64,000 nt of DNA from Citrobacter sp. JGM124. Its GTDB lineage: Bacteria > Pseudomonadota > Gammaproteobacteria > Enterobacterales > Enterobacteriaceae. Both the position numbers and the translations under genes were made by a program. Shown here piece by piece: positions 18,503 to 28,896 of this stretch (position 1 is its first letter; every line of letters starts with the position of its first letter). The notes under the pieces were generated by a model. It saw only the letters and a list, made by a program, of their open reading frames with translations, had not been told where the DNA came from and searched no databases. Where the stretch lies: assembly GCF_018257795.1 (NCBI RefSeq), contig NZ_JAERJD010000008.1:62001-126000 (forward strand). Direction: 5' to 3'.

Positions 18503-18990
18503 TATCAGCTCCTTCAGACACATATCCCGAAAAACCCACTTATTGTGCACATTAAAAGATAGAGCTTTGAAAAAATATTTAAATATCAATAAATAACATT
18601 TATTCATTGTTGATAATAAAACAGATTTATCCGATAAAAAAAGCGTATTATCAACAGGGATGCTATTAAAAATAGCACGCAGTCTTACTACGGTTAATCC
18701 GACTATGTGTTTTATCATTATTCACAGGTGCGGATATCTGTAACTTGTTATTAACATCAATATGTTAACCCGTCAGGTATTATCCGGGGGCTCATTTCTT
18801 CCATTTCATGCCATCCTGGAATTATTATAGGCTGAATGGTCTTGTGGGGAGCATAAATGCCTGCTATTTGTTACCCCTGACACGTTTTTCAGCCAGTGAA
18901 AAATGAAAATTGCAAGCCAGATCTCATCTTGTTTGTCATTGACGGTGAGCCCTGATTTTTCTGACACTAAAGATTAAGGATTGCCCCTAC
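18503..18990. other. 488-bp divergent gap between yjfN and yjfP
   Basis: No gene is seen. The yjfN side is AT-rich, with A- and T-tracts around 18570-18660 that would suit promoters. No convincing operator was recognised. E. coli has bsmA (yjfO), another DUF1471 gene, in this neighbourhood; no remnant is visible. Confidence 0.5.
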
Positions 18991-19719
18991 ATGATAGAGA
19001 TTAATCTGGATAAGCTTGGCGGACGCGAGTTTTTACACGCCACCCCTTCAGGATTGCGGGATACTCCATTACCCACGGTGTTTTTCTACCATGGATTTCT
19101 TTCTTCAAAACTGGTCTATAGCTATTTTGCCGTCGCGCTTGCACAAGCGGGATTCAGGGTGATCATGCCTGATGCTGATCAACATGGTGCGCGTTTTAAC
19201 GGTAACGAAAATCAGCGCCTTGGGCAGTTCTGGAATATCCTTAAAAGCAACATTGATGAGTTCTCACCGCTGCATCAATTAGTGACAGAAAAAGCATGGG
19301 TAGCAGATAAAAGAATTGCCGTGGCAGGGGCTTCAATGGGGGGAATGACGGCGCTGGGTATTATGGCACGGCATCCAGAGGTGCATGCTGTCGCCTGTCT
19401 GATGGGGTCGGGTTATTTTCCTTCATTAGCGCAGACGCTGTATCCGCCAGAACTTGAAGCAAAAGAACACGTGATCGCGGGCTTAGGGGCCTACGCTGTT
19501 GAACATCAGCTTGAGCATATAGGTAACCGCCCTCTGTTATTATGGCATGGCGAGGAGGATGATGTTGTGCCCGTTACTGAAACTGAGCGCCTGCAACAAG
19601 CCCTTGTCCGACAACAGCTTGATACTCATCTGACCTACTTATTAGAGCCAGGAGTCAGGCATCGTATTACCCCCCAGGCGCTGAACGCCACAACCCGATT
19701 TTTCACACACAATTTTTAG
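18991..19719 (+). CDS. yjfP: YjfP-type esterase (alpha/beta hydrolase)
   Basis: A 242-residue cytoplasmic alpha/beta hydrolase closely resembling E. coli YjfP, a carboxylesterase of unknown natural substrate. The oxyanion motif is FFYHGF, the nucleophile Ser is in the elbow GASMGG, and Asp (GEEDDVVP) and His (PGVRHRI) complete the triad. The internal wording LVYSYFAVALAQAGFRVIMP is nearly identical to the E. coli protein. It lies upstream of the rpsF operon. Confidence 0.93.
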   Translation: MIEINLDKLGGREFLHATPSGLRDTPLPTVFFYHGFLSSKLVYSYFAVALAQAGFRVIMPDADQHGARFNGNENQRLGQFWNILKSNIDEFSPLHQLVTEKAWVADKRIAVAGASMGGMTALGIMARHPEVHAVACLMGSGYFPSLAQTLYPPELEAKEHVIAGLGAYAVEHQLEHIGNRPLLLWHGEEDDVVPVTETERLQQALVRQQLDTHLTYLLEPGVRHRITPQALNATTRFFTHNF

Positions 19720-19927
19720 TTACCTGCCATGACAGGCAGAGAAGCGATGGCTTTTCAGTATGGCTGGGGCATTTTTTGCCCTGACCAGAGGCTTCGTTCA
19801 CTTTTGCTCAGGGGTTATTTATCTTTGAATTCATTGGATTAAATATTATTTTATCTTTTGATTAGAATTAAACCCTTCAGGCCTTGAGTTTGTCCGGCGG
19901 TATAAGTATCATTACGCGTCAATTTTT

Positions 19928-20409
<482 letters not shown>

Positions 20410-20417
20410 TTCTGATG

Positions 20418-20964
<547 letters not shown>

Positions 20965-20993
20965 TCGGTCACGGTCCATTAATACGACTTTGA

Positions 20994-21455
<462 letters not shown>

Positions 21456-21477
21456 TTAATTCTGCATATCGTTGTTA

Positions 21478-21506
21478 AACGCCAGCCTCGTGCTGGCGTT
21501 TTACTT
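21478..21506 (+). terminator. Terminator of the rpsF-rplI operon
   Basis: A 9-bp stem AACGCCAGC / GCTGGCGTT with a CTCGT loop is followed by a T-rich tail. It lies between the convergent rplI and ytfB. Confidence 0.85.
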
Positions 21507-21520
21507 TATAAAGTGCAACA

Positions 21521-22114
21521 TCAACGGCTTAGTATAAAACTCCCATCTTGCTGGCGGATGAAATGGACTTGCTTGTTGTCTTTTTCATTTTCAATCGTCA
21601 GATCTGTGACCATACCTTCTTTATTTTCGCGAATGTGAACCGTTTGGCCCGCTTGCAGGTTACTCAGAGGTTTATCATTTCCTTCGACTTGAGCCATTGC
21701 ATAGACGTCCGTCGGGGGTAAATTATTATCGCGAAAGAGCTGTGCCATCGTCTGCCCTGGTGCAATCTGGTAGGTACGCAAAGGGAGGGAGGTATCATTA
21801 TCTTGCACGGGTGTCTCAGACCGTGACGTGGAGGAAGCCTCTGCGGCTGGTGAACTGTTACGTTCATTCTCACTGGCATTGTAAGACGGGACAACCAGGT
21901 TGGCCTGCAGTGGTTGTGCTGCCTGTGAGTCGAGTGAGATCACCTGTGGCTGAAGGCGCTGGGGCGATTTGGCCGGCCATAAGAAGCAAACCACAATCAA
22001 CAGAGCGCAGGCAATAATTCCACGGCGATGAGCAGGAGGAAGTGGGTCCAGAATACGAAACTGTTCAGGTGCGTGCCAAATCTTTGTCAACCATGGCTTA
22101 ACGGCGAATCCCAT
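21521..22114 (-). CDS. ytfB: OapA-family cell-division/envelope protein YtfB
   Basis: A 197-residue bitopic membrane protein. A cytoplasmic N-terminal segment (APEQFRILDPLPPAHRRG) precedes one transmembrane helix (about residues 33-48). A Ser/Thr/Pro-rich periplasmic linker and a LysM-like opacity-associated domain (APGQTMAQLFRDNNLP, DVYAMAQVEG, LQAGQTV) follow. E. coli YtfB has been linked to cell division and glycan binding. The start at 22114 is chosen over 22129 because GAGGGG precedes it and E. coli YtfB starts at the same place. It is convergent with rplI. Confidence 0.9.
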   Translation of the reverse strand: MGFAVKPWLTKIWHAPEQFRILDPLPPAHRRGIIACALLIVVCFLWPAKSPQRLQPQVISLDSQAAQPLQANLVVPSYNASENERNSSPAAEASSTSRSETPVQDNDTSLPLRTYQIAPGQTMAQLFRDNNLPPTDVYAMAQVEGNDKPLSNLQAGQTVHIRENKEGMVTDLTIENEKDNKQVHFIRQQDGSFILSR

Positions 22115-22336
22115 CGGTAACCCCCTCATGTCTACAGACGTTCATTGTATAACGCATGCTGCCTTATGCATTGGGAAATAGTCGGTTTTGAAGTGGCTAA
22201 ATGCAGCCTGTTATTTTTATATAACATTGTTCCCGTTTTATTTGGATTTGTCACCTACGGGGCATTTGCATTTACCGGGCAGGTAGAACACTGTTATGCT
22301 TGCCCCTGATATTCAAACCTTATGAAAGGATAATCC

Positions 22337-22957
22337 ATGACAACTCCTGCTTTTGACAGCGTTGAAGCACAAGCAAGCTACGGTATTGGTTTACAAATAG
22401 GCCAGCAACTCAGTGAATCCGGCTTAGAGGGTTTACTGCCAGAAGCGTTACTCGCTGGACTGACTGATGCATTAGAAGGCAATGCTCCTGTAGTCCCGGT
22501 GGATGTGGTTCACCGTGCTCTGCGTGAAGTGCATGAACGTGCTGATGCAGTTCGTCAGGAACGTCAAAAAGAGCTGGCTGTGGAAGGTCAGAAATACCTG
22601 GATGCTAACGCGCAACAAGAAGGTGTGAATAGCACTGAATCAGGCCTGCAATTTCGTGTACTGACCCAGGGTGACGGTGCTATTCCTGCTCGTACGGATC
22701 ATGTCCGTGTCCATTATACGGGTAAACTGGTTGATGGGACGGTGTTTGACAGTTCTGTGCAGCGTGGCGAGCCAGCTGAATTCCCGGTTAATGGTGTTAT
22801 TGCTGGCTGGATTGAAGCGCTGACATTAATGCCAGTGGGTTCCAAATGGGAACTGGCTATTCCTTACAACCTTGCTTACGGTGAACGTGGTGCGGGTGCC
22901 TCTATTCCACCATTCAGCACCCTGATTTTTGAAGTTGAACTGTTAGATATTTTATAA
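22337..22957 (+). CDS. fklB: FKBP22-type peptidyl-prolyl isomerase
   Basis: A 206-residue homologue of E. coli FklB. The N-terminal dimerisation domain ([18 protein letters not shown]) and linking helix precede the FKBP domain (about 110-206), with [16 protein letters not shown] and [17 protein letters not shown]. It is a cytoplasmic dimer that speeds proline cis-trans isomerisation. AAAGGA precedes the ATG. Confidence 0.97.
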   Translation: MTTPAFDSVEAQASYGIGLQIGQQLSESGLEGLLPEALLAGLTDALEGNAPVVPVDVVHRALREVHERADAVRQERQKELAVEGQKYLDANAQQEGVNSTESGLQFRVLTQGDGAIPARTDHVRVHYTGKLVDGTVFDSSVQRGEPAEFPVNGVIAGWIEALTLMPVGSKWELAIPYNLAYGERGAGASIPPFSTLIFEVELLDIL

Positions 22958-22975
22958 TCACCAGCTGACAGTATT

Positions 22976-23004
22976 AAACGGCCCTATTGAGGGCCGTTTT
23001 TTTT
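22976..23004 (+). terminator. Terminator of fklB
   Basis: A 10-bp stem AAACGGCCCT / AGGGCCGTTT with an ATTG loop runs into a T-tract. Confidence 0.9.
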
Positions 23005-23615
23005 GATTAAGTGATCTTCCTGTACGAATTGAGGGGGTATTCAGAGCAAGTCGAGAGGGTATTTAAACATGTTAAGCAAAGGGGCGACGCCGTCTGGTTT
23101 TCGATATTTTCTCCGGGCATGCAGGGTAAGTTTCATTGCAGTCTGTTGGGTTACATTCAGCCAACTGTGAGGCATCAATATTTTTATTATTTCTACTGTA
23201 TCTTTCTAAGTTTATTCATCGATATTCAAAAAATAAAATTTTATTTTATAGTAAGATGCTTTTTTGGTGAAAGGCACAGTAATTTGTATGTGAAATGAGC
23301 ATTTCATACTGGATTTATATAATAAATTAATATTATGGCGTTGTATAAGTATTCACGATTGTGATTTTTTCTTATTATTGTCAGAGTGTTATATGAGCAA
23401 TATCAATAACGATAGCCACAACACAGGTAATAACAGCCGCTAAGATAATAATAGCGAGAGTAACCAGGACAAGGCATAAGAATATCAATAGCTATGGCTG
23501 TGCAGGCAGTCATGAACATAGTAGTCAGGGCACTGGAATCATTAATGATCATTGTCTTAACTACCATAAATACAGGCCAGAAGAGCCTGAATTCAGACAG
23601 GTACAGGAAAAATCT
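23005..23615. other. 611-bp gap before cycA
   Basis: No supported gene. The first half is AT-rich and carries a 95-codon frame (23011-23298) without family resemblance. From an ATG at 23393 a 16-codon frame (MSNINNDSHNTGNNSR, then TAA) is read; the same Asn/Ser-rich composition continues past the stop and then, shifted, runs in frame with cycA. This looks like either a leader peptide or the remains of a low-complexity protein. A palindrome ATCATTAATGAT lies near 23542-23553. The cycA promoter is probably in this gap but no clear -10/-35 pair was chosen. Confidence 0.4.
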
Positions 23616-25019
23616 ATGACAGAACAGGTAAAAAATGCAGAGCCTGAGAAGACTCAGCCTGAACAATCACTCCGGCGTAATCTGACCAACCGGCATATTC
23701 AGCTTATTGCTATTGGTGGTGCCATTGGTACCGGATTATTTATGGGATCGGGTAAAACCATCAGTCTTGCCGGGCCGTCGATTATTTTTGTTTATATGAT
23801 AATCGGTTTTATGCTGTTCTTTGTTATGCGAGCAATGGGTGAGTTACTGCTTTCTAACCTTGAATATAAGTCTTTCAGCGATTTTGCTGCCGACTTACTG
23901 GGACCTTGGGCGGGTTATTTTACAGGCTGGACTTATTGGTTTTGCTGGGTTGTTACTGGAATGGCTGATGTGGTGGCGATCACCTCTTATGCCCAGTTTT
24001 GGTTTCCTGGATTATCAGACTGGGTGGCTTCGTTGGCAGTAATACTGTTACTGCTTGGCCTGAATCTGGTCACGGTAAAAATGTTTGGTGAGATGGAATT
24101 TTGGTTTGCTATGATCAAAATTGTCGCCATTGTTGCTTTGATCGTCATCGGTTTGGTGATGATTGCGATGCATTTCCATTCTCCATCAGGTGTTGAAGCC
24201 TCTTTCACTAATTTGTGGAATGATGGCGGTTGGTTTCCTAAAGGGCTCAGTGGCTTCTTTGCCGGCTTCCAGATAGCGATTTTTGCTTTTGTGGGTATTG
24301 AACTGGTTGGGACTACTGCGGCTGAGACTAAGGACCCAGAAAAATCATTACCACGGGCGATTAACTCAATTCCATTACGCATCATCATGTTCTACGTTTT
24401 TTCTCTGATAATTATTATGTCTGTAACACCATGGAGCTCCGTGGTACCAGAGAAAAGCCCATTTGTTGAGTTATTTGTCCTTGTGGGCTTGCCTGCGGCG
24501 GCAAGTATTATCAATTTCGTGGTACTGACTTCAGCCGCATCTTCAGCGAACAGTGGTATTTTCTCTACCAGCCGTATGCTCTATGGCCTCGCCCAGGACG
24601 GTGTGGCCCCTAAAGCTTTTGCTAAACTCTCTAAACGGGCCGTCCCGGCGAAGGGGTTAACTTTCTCTTGTATGTGTCTGTTAGGTGGGGTGGTGATGTT
24701 GTATGTAAACCCTAACGTTATCTCTGCGTTTACAATGATAACCACCGTTTCCGCGATTCTGTTTATGTTTGTCTGGACTATCATCCTCTGCTCCTATTTA
24801 GCTTACCGTAAACGCAGCCCACAATTGCACCAGAACTCCATCTTTAAGATGCCACTGGGTAAACTGATGTGCTGGGTTTGTATCACGTTTTTTGCTGCGG
24901 TTGTGGTACTGCTGACGTTGGAACAGGATACGCGTGAAGCACTTATGGTGACGCCGTTGTGGTTCGTACTGCTAGGGATTGGTTGGTTCTTTTTGTCGAA
25001 AAGAACATCAGCAAAATAA
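23616..25019 (+). CDS. cycA: D-serine/D-alanine/glycine permease
   Basis: A 467-residue amino-acid permease of the APC superfamily, almost identical to E. coli CycA over most of its length. Twelve transmembrane segments begin with the family motif HIQLIAIGGAIGTGLFMGSG (about residues 29-48). The conserved GIELVGTTAAETKDPEKSLP follows in the middle. It imports glycine, D-alanine, D-serine and the antibiotic D-cycloserine by proton symport. It is monocistronic, with its own terminator. In E. coli the mRNA leader is repressed by the sRNA GcvB; no GcvB site was tested here. Confidence 0.97.
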   Translation: MTEQVKNAEPEKTQPEQSLRRNLTNRHIQLIAIGGAIGTGLFMGSGKTISLAGPSIIFVYMIIGFMLFFVMRAMGELLLSNLEYKSFSDFAADLLGPWAGYFTGWTYWFCWVVTGMADVVAITSYAQFWFPGLSDWVASLAVILLLLGLNLVTVKMFGEMEFWFAMIKIVAIVALIVIGLVMIAMHFHSPSGVEASFTNLWNDGGWFPKGLSGFFAGFQIAIFAFVGIELVGTTAAETKDPEKSLPRAINSIPLRIIMFYVFSLIIIMSVTPWSSVVPEKSPFVELFVLVGLPAAASIINFVVLTSAASSANSGIFSTSRMLYGLAQDGVAPKAFAKLSKRAVPAKGLTFSCMCLLGGVVMLYVNPNVISAFTMITTVSAILFMFVWTIILCSYLAYRKRSPQLHQNSIFKMPLGKLMCWVCITFFAAVVVLLTLEQDTREALMVTPLWFVLLGIGWFFLSKRTSAK

Positions 25020-25070
25020 GCAAGATAACGACAGGCCGCTAATCAGCCTGTCGCCACAATCCATACACAG

Positions 25071-25101
25071 AGCAGGAGAGATTAACTCTCCTGCTTTTTT
25101 T
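25071..25101 (+). terminator. Terminator of cycA
   Basis: A perfect 10-bp stem AGCAGGAGAG / CTCTCCTGCT with loop ATTAA is followed by seven T. It lies against the 3' end of the convergent ytfF. Confidence 0.93.
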
Positions 25102-26065
25102 ATGTTTCTGATGCTGGGGTGACGTGCGGTTTTTCGGGTTTAGAACTGATTGCCAGTACCACGCCGATGATCAAGCAGAAAATGCCTGTCATGGTTAATA
25201 GTGGCGGCCAGCTTTGACGCAGCATAAAAGCATAAGCCAGACCAGTAAGTATTTCGAATACCATTAACGGCCCGGCAATCACGGTAGGCAGACGCTGGCA
25301 AGCAATATTCCAGCACAGATTACCGACCCAGGAGCAGAGAATGGCTATTGCTAACATGAGACCCACAAAGATGAATGGTCGAGGGCCAAAAGGCAACGCA
25401 AAGTTACTGTTATCCTGAGCTGTCCAGAGGCAGACCACAATATAACCAATCAGTGATAAAGGCAGTGTCGACAGTCCCTGAGCTGTTGCCCACATCATCG
25501 GGTTTTTATCCTGATTTTCACGTAGCCAGCGGGCATTGCGCAGGGCATACCATGCCCAGCAGACCACCGCAATCATGGCAAGAAGAATGCCACTCACATA
25601 GCGCCACCAGCTAAAGTTGAGTGGCTCATGGCGCAATTCAGCAATATTTACCATGATTAAACCGGCTGCAATCACCACCAGTGATGGTGTGAGGCGACGC
25701 CAGGGCAATTTACCATCTTGTTTGCTATACAGCAGATTCGCAAAGATAGGTATTACCACAGGAAGCGTGCCAATAATCATGGTCGAAATAGGCGCGCCAG
25801 TACGTTGAATCGCACTGGCGAGACAAAGGTAATAGACAAGGTTACCGAAGGTGGAAAGTTTCAGAGCGGTAAGCCAGTCGCTGAGGGTGAGTGTCCGCAA
25901 ACGCCGGCGTCCCAGCCAGGCAATAGGGACAGCAATAAGCCCCAGAGCCAGATAGCGGCCGGTAGCCTGCAAAGCGGCGGAGTAATCCGGCACTATCATG
26001 GGGCCAACAAAAATCAACCCCCACATGATCCCGGCCAGTAGGGCATATAACACGCCAGTCAACAT
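25100..26065 (-). CDS. ytfF: EamA-family inner-membrane transporter YtfF
   Basis: A 321-residue protein of the drug/metabolite transporter superfamily, the same length as E. coli YtfF, with ten predicted transmembrane helices. It opens MLTGVLYALLAGIMWGLIFV and contains SAIQRTGAPISTMIIGTLPVV in the first EamA repeat and the conserved CSWVGNLCWN in the second. The substrate is unknown; E. coli YtfF has been described as a putative cadmium/peroxide resistance determinant without firm proof. The AraC-type regulator just upstream on the same strand is a likely controller. Confidence 0.93.
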   Translation of the reverse strand: MLTGVLYALLAGIMWGLIFVGPMIVPDYSAALQATGRYLALGLIAVPIAWLGRRRLRTLTLSDWLTALKLSTFGNLVYYLCLASAIQRTGAPISTMIIGTLPVVIPIFANLLYSKQDGKLPWRRLTPSLVVIAAGLIMVNIAELRHEPLNFSWWRYVSGILLAMIAVVCWAWYALRNARWLRENQDKNPMMWATAQGLSTLPLSLIGYIVVCLWTAQDNSNFALPFGPRPFIFVGLMLAIAILCSWVGNLCWNIACQRLPTVIAGPLMVFEILTGLAYAFMLRQSWPPLLTMTGIFCLIIGVVLAISSKPEKPHVTPASET

Positions 26066-26142
26066 TTTCTCATCCTACAGAGTCACAATATAACGCCAGT
26101 GTAGGGGGCTTAACGACAGCGGTATTGTACCAGGTTGCTCTT

Positions 26143-26970
26143 TTACCTGCTTCTTACTTGTTTTTGGTAACGAACCGGTGTAATGCCATAGCGTAAGGTA
26201 AAGGCTCTGGTCAGGTGGGCTTGATCTGTCAGTCTGCAGCGGGCAGCCACTTCAGCTGCAGGGATGCCCCGAGTCAGAAACTGTTTGGCATACCAAAGAC
26301 GAATGGCCATCAGCATTTGGTGTGGGGTGACATGGTAGTGAGCCTTAAACTGGCGTTGAAAGTGGTACGGGCTCAGGCAGACTTGTGCCGCGAGTTGATC
26401 CAGCGTGATGTTATGCATGTAGTTATCATAGAGGTACTCTCGTACTCGCATAAACCGGTGTGCTGCATCTGGAGCTTTGCCCGGCGAGTGGCAAGCATAA
26501 GGACGGAAGGTGTCGACTAAATTAAGGAGCAACCCCTGTTGTGTCAGGGTGTCTGATGCCTGCCATAATTCACCGATCAGTCTGGCAACGCGTTGCGCCC
26601 CCGAGACATGATGATTGACGGCAGAATTAAACCACCAGTTATGTTCACCGGTAAGTGATTCCAGAAAATCAGGTTCCAGGTAAATCATACGATACTGCCA
26701 GCCATGCTCACTGGCAGATTCACCGGTGTGCAGCTCATCAGGGTTCATTAATACTAATGAGTTGACCGGCGCGACTAATTGTTCACCGCGGTAGCGAAAT
26801 CGTTCCGCCCCCAGCGTGATAGCCCCAATACCAAAAGCCTCATGGGTATGAGGCTCGAAAGCATATTTCGTTATATGGGCGTGATAGAGCTCAACGCCAT
26901 CCAACTGCGGGAGGTGTCGGAATTGAGCCCTGTCGCGTTCATCATGAAAAGAGGCGGGAACGCCTTGCAC
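26143..26970 (-). CDS. AraC-family transcriptional regulator
   Basis: A 275-residue regulator with an N-terminal cupin ligand domain (about 20-150; EPHTHEAFGIGAI holds the His-x-His characteristic of AraC_binding). The two C-terminal helix-turn-helix motifs span about 170-270 (ITLDQLAAQVCLSPYHFQRQF and DQAHLTRAFTLRYGITP). It lies 77 bases upstream of ytfF on the same strand, and EamA exporters are often controlled by such adjacent AraC proteins. This pairing is inference; no gene of this type sits here in E. coli. Confidence 0.9.
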   Translation of the reverse strand: MQGVPASFHDERDRAQFRHLPQLDGVELYHAHITKYAFEPHTHEAFGIGAITLGAERFRYRGEQLVAPVNSLVLMNPDELHTGESASEHGWQYRMIYLEPDFLESLTGEHNWWFNSAVNHHVSGAQRVARLIGELWQASDTLTQQGLLLNLVDTFRPYACHSPGKAPDAAHRFMRVREYLYDNYMHNITLDQLAAQVCLSPYHFQRQFKAHYHVTPHQMLMAIRLWYAKQFLTRGIPAAEVAARCRLTDQAHLTRAFTLRYGITPVRYQKQVRSR

Positions 26971-27031
26971 TGTATTTCTCCAGTTCGGTTATCCCCCACA
27001 TTATAGATAAGTCTGTGGGGAGAACCAGAAA

Positions 27032-27898
27032 TTAGCCACCGTTCAGTGCTACCAGAGCTTTTTTAACGCTGATACTGAGTGCCTCAGTCGGATGACCAAT
27101 TAACTGACTAAGCTGACGTTGCCCATCAAATAGTCCACCTTTGGAAGCACCAATATCGGAATCTGCCAGCATTGCGGCCAGCCCTTCAGGCAAGCCGGCA
27201 CTGAGTAACGCAGCCTTGAAGTCAGCCTCACTCAGGTTCTGGTAATGAAGTGGGGTACCGGTTTGTCGACTGATTTCAGCAACCAGCTCTGTCAGGGTCC
27301 AGGCATCATCACCGGCCAGTTCGTAAACTTTACCGTTCTGGTTGTCCAGAGTCAGGACACTGGCGGCGGCTGCCGCATAATCCGCCCGTGGTGCAGCAGC
27401 AATTTTACCCTCGCCAGCGCTGCCAATGAAGACACCGTGTTGCAGTGCCGGAGGCAGAGAGGCGAGGTAGTTTTCGCTATACCAGCCGTTACGCAACAGT
27501 ACAAAAGGAATGCCTGACTCACTGAGCAGTTGCTCTGTTGCCACATGTTCTGCTGCCAGTCCGAGTGGGGAGTTGGTTGCATGGAGTAAACTGGTATAGG
27601 CAATCAGTTTCACACCAGCCTTTTTAGCTGCTTCAATCACGTGGCGATGCTGTGCTACGCGTTGACCAACTTCACTGGAAGAGATAAGCAGGACTTTTTC
27701 AACGCCAGAGAATGCCGCCGTGAGTGCGGCCACATCATTGTAATCTGCAGTGCGGACTTGCACGCCTGCCTGTGCAAGGTCACTCACCCTGGCTGGATTA
27801 CGTACCACCGCAACCAGTTCTTCGGCAGGGACTTTTGTTAATAACTGTTCAATAACCAGTCGGCCTAATTGGCCGGATGCACCTGTGATGGCTAGCAT
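27032..27898 (-). CDS. qorB: NAD(P)H:quinone oxidoreductase 2
   Basis: A 288-residue atypical SDR (NmrA-like) matching E. coli QorB/YtfG. The N-terminal NADPH loop is GASGQLG (residues 6-12), followed by VVRNPARV. The middle contains LLRNGWYSENYLASLP. QorB reduces quinones with NADPH. It is divergent from qorR with a 91-bp shared promoter region. Confidence 0.95.
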   Translation of the reverse strand: MLAITGASGQLGRLVIEQLLTKVPAEELVAVVRNPARVSDLAQAGVQVRTADYNDVAALTAAFSGVEKVLLISSSEVGQRVAQHRHVIEAAKKAGVKLIAYTSLLHATNSPLGLAAEHVATEQLLSESGIPFVLLRNGWYSENYLASLPPALQHGVFIGSAGEGKIAAAPRADYAAAAASVLTLDNQNGKVYELAGDDAWTLTELVAEISRQTGTPLHYQNLSEADFKAALLSAGLPEGLAAMLADSDIGASKGGLFDGQRQLSQLIGHPTEALSISVKKALVALNGG

Positions 27899-27960
27899 AG
27901 GAATTCTCCTGCGTGATGTTTTAACAATGTTGTGTCACACTATCATCATAGCTAACTTTT

Positions 27961-27987
27961 AGTAAGTACGTACAAAAAGGTAAGTAT
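27961..27987. promoter_or_regulatory. Candidate QorR operator
   Basis: The qorB-qorR gap contains the direct repeat GTAAGTA (27962-27968 and 27980-27986) and the 8-bp palindrome GTACGTAC (27966-27973), right before the qorR start. HxlR-type repressors bind such intergenic repeats in divergent pairs. Proposed from position and symmetry only. Confidence 0.4.
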
Positions 27988-27989
27988 GA

Positions 27990-28376
27990 ATGCGTGATCT
28001 CACTACCGGCGTTCGTCTGTTGTCTGAGCAACAGCGTGATGGAGACTTATTCTCAGCTCGTTGCCCCTCTCGGGATGTTTTGAAACACGTTACTAGCCGT
28101 TGGGGGGTGTTAATTTTGATAGCCTTACAACGGGGGACTCATCGTTTTAGTGAGTTAAGACGCAAGATGGGTGGGGTCAGTGAAAAAATGCTGGCCCAAA
28201 CGCTACAGTGGCTAGAAGCAGATGGTTTTGTTGTGCGTCACGCCTATCCAGTGGTCCCCCCGCACGTTGAATATACCTTAACGCCATTAGGCGTTGAGAT
28301 AGCAGAAAAAGTTGAAGCGTTAGCAGACTGGATAGAGATCAACTTGCCACGGGTTGAGGCTTCCCGCAGCCAGTAA
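27990..28376 (+). CDS. qorR: HxlR-family redox regulator QorR
   Basis: A 128-residue winged-helix regulator matching E. coli YtfH/QorR. The key Cys lies in FSARCPSRDVLKHVTSRWGVL (residues near 24) and the DNA-binding helix is in RKMGGVSEKMLAQTLQWLE. The protein is a redox-sensing repressor of the divergent qorB. The start follows AAAAGG. Confidence 0.93.
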   Translation: MRDLTTGVRLLSEQQRDGDLFSARCPSRDVLKHVTSRWGVLILIALQRGTHRFSELRRKMGGVSEKMLAQTLQWLEADGFVVRHAYPVVPPHVEYTLTPLGVEIAEKVEALADWIEINLPRVEASRSQ

Positions 28377-28404
28377 AATGTCTGATGGTTTTTTATACCT
28401 GTGG

Positions 28405-28827
28405 TTATTCGGCTTTTTTTCGCTGCTGTTTAAGGTGGTTTTTTCCTGCCATTTCAACCAGACGTATAAAAGTAGGGCACTCCATATGGGAAGATGCCGG
28501 GCAGTCTGCCACGTGTCGTAAAGTATCACGCAGGGCTATCAGCTTGTGGATTTGCTGGTCTATCTGATCCGCTTTTTGATGCAACATTACCCGGGGTAGT
28601 TCTGGTGTTCCCCTGTCAGAAAACATACTGGCTATTTCTTCCAGTGAGAAACCTGCTGACTTTCCCATCATGATAAGTTTAATCTGCAACAGTACTTCTT
28701 GTGGAAACTGCCGTCGTAGGCCGAGGCGTGAACTTGAGGAGATCAGTCCCACCTTTTCATAATAGCGGAGAGCGGAAGGTTTCACGCCCGTTTGGGCAGT
28801 GACTTCACCAATATCGAGAAATTTCAT
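28405..28827 (-). CDS. MerR-family transcriptional regulator
   Basis: A 140-residue MerR protein. The N-terminal winged helix reads MKFLDIGEVTAQTGVKPSAL and continues with the typical RYYEKVGLI, then a long dimerisation helix. Cysteines at DCPASSHMEC near the C terminus resemble a metal- or redox-sensing loop. The start at 28827 is preferred over 28884 because the MerR fold begins at that Met. It is divergent from an MFS exporter and leaves a MerR-type promoter in the gap. Confidence 0.9.
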   Translation of the reverse strand: MKFLDIGEVTAQTGVKPSALRYYEKVGLISSSSRLGLRRQFPQEVLLQIKLIMMGKSAGFSLEEIASMFSDRGTPELPRVMLHQKADQIDQQIHKLIALRDTLRHVADCPASSHMECPTFIRLVEMAGKNHLKQQRKKAE

Positions 28828-28829
28828 AC

Positions 28830-28860
28830 TTGACCTGAAGTTGACTTTAACTCGTATCAT
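28830..28860 (+). promoter_or_regulatory. MerR-type promoter with 19-bp spacer
   Basis: TTGACC (28830-28835) and TATCAT (28855-28860) are separated by exactly 19 bases, the over-long spacer that defines MerR-activated promoters. The spacer holds an imperfect dyad around GAAGTTGACTTTAA, like the half-sites of SoxR- and ZntR-type operators. It reads toward the MFS gene at 28897. Confidence 0.65.
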
Positions 28861-28896
28861 GCGCTCCACCTCCACTTCAGGCAAGAGAGAAACAGA

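Noticed and set aside
18503-18718. 72-codon N-terminal extension of the yjfN frame
   Set aside because: It has no family resemblance; the ATG at 18502 has a strong ribosome site and gives the standard DUF1471 length with a signal sequence.
23011-23298. 95-codon plus-strand frame between fklB and cycA
   Set aside because: Aromatic-rich, AT-biased, no ribosome site and no recognised domain; it overlaps the tail after a strong terminator.
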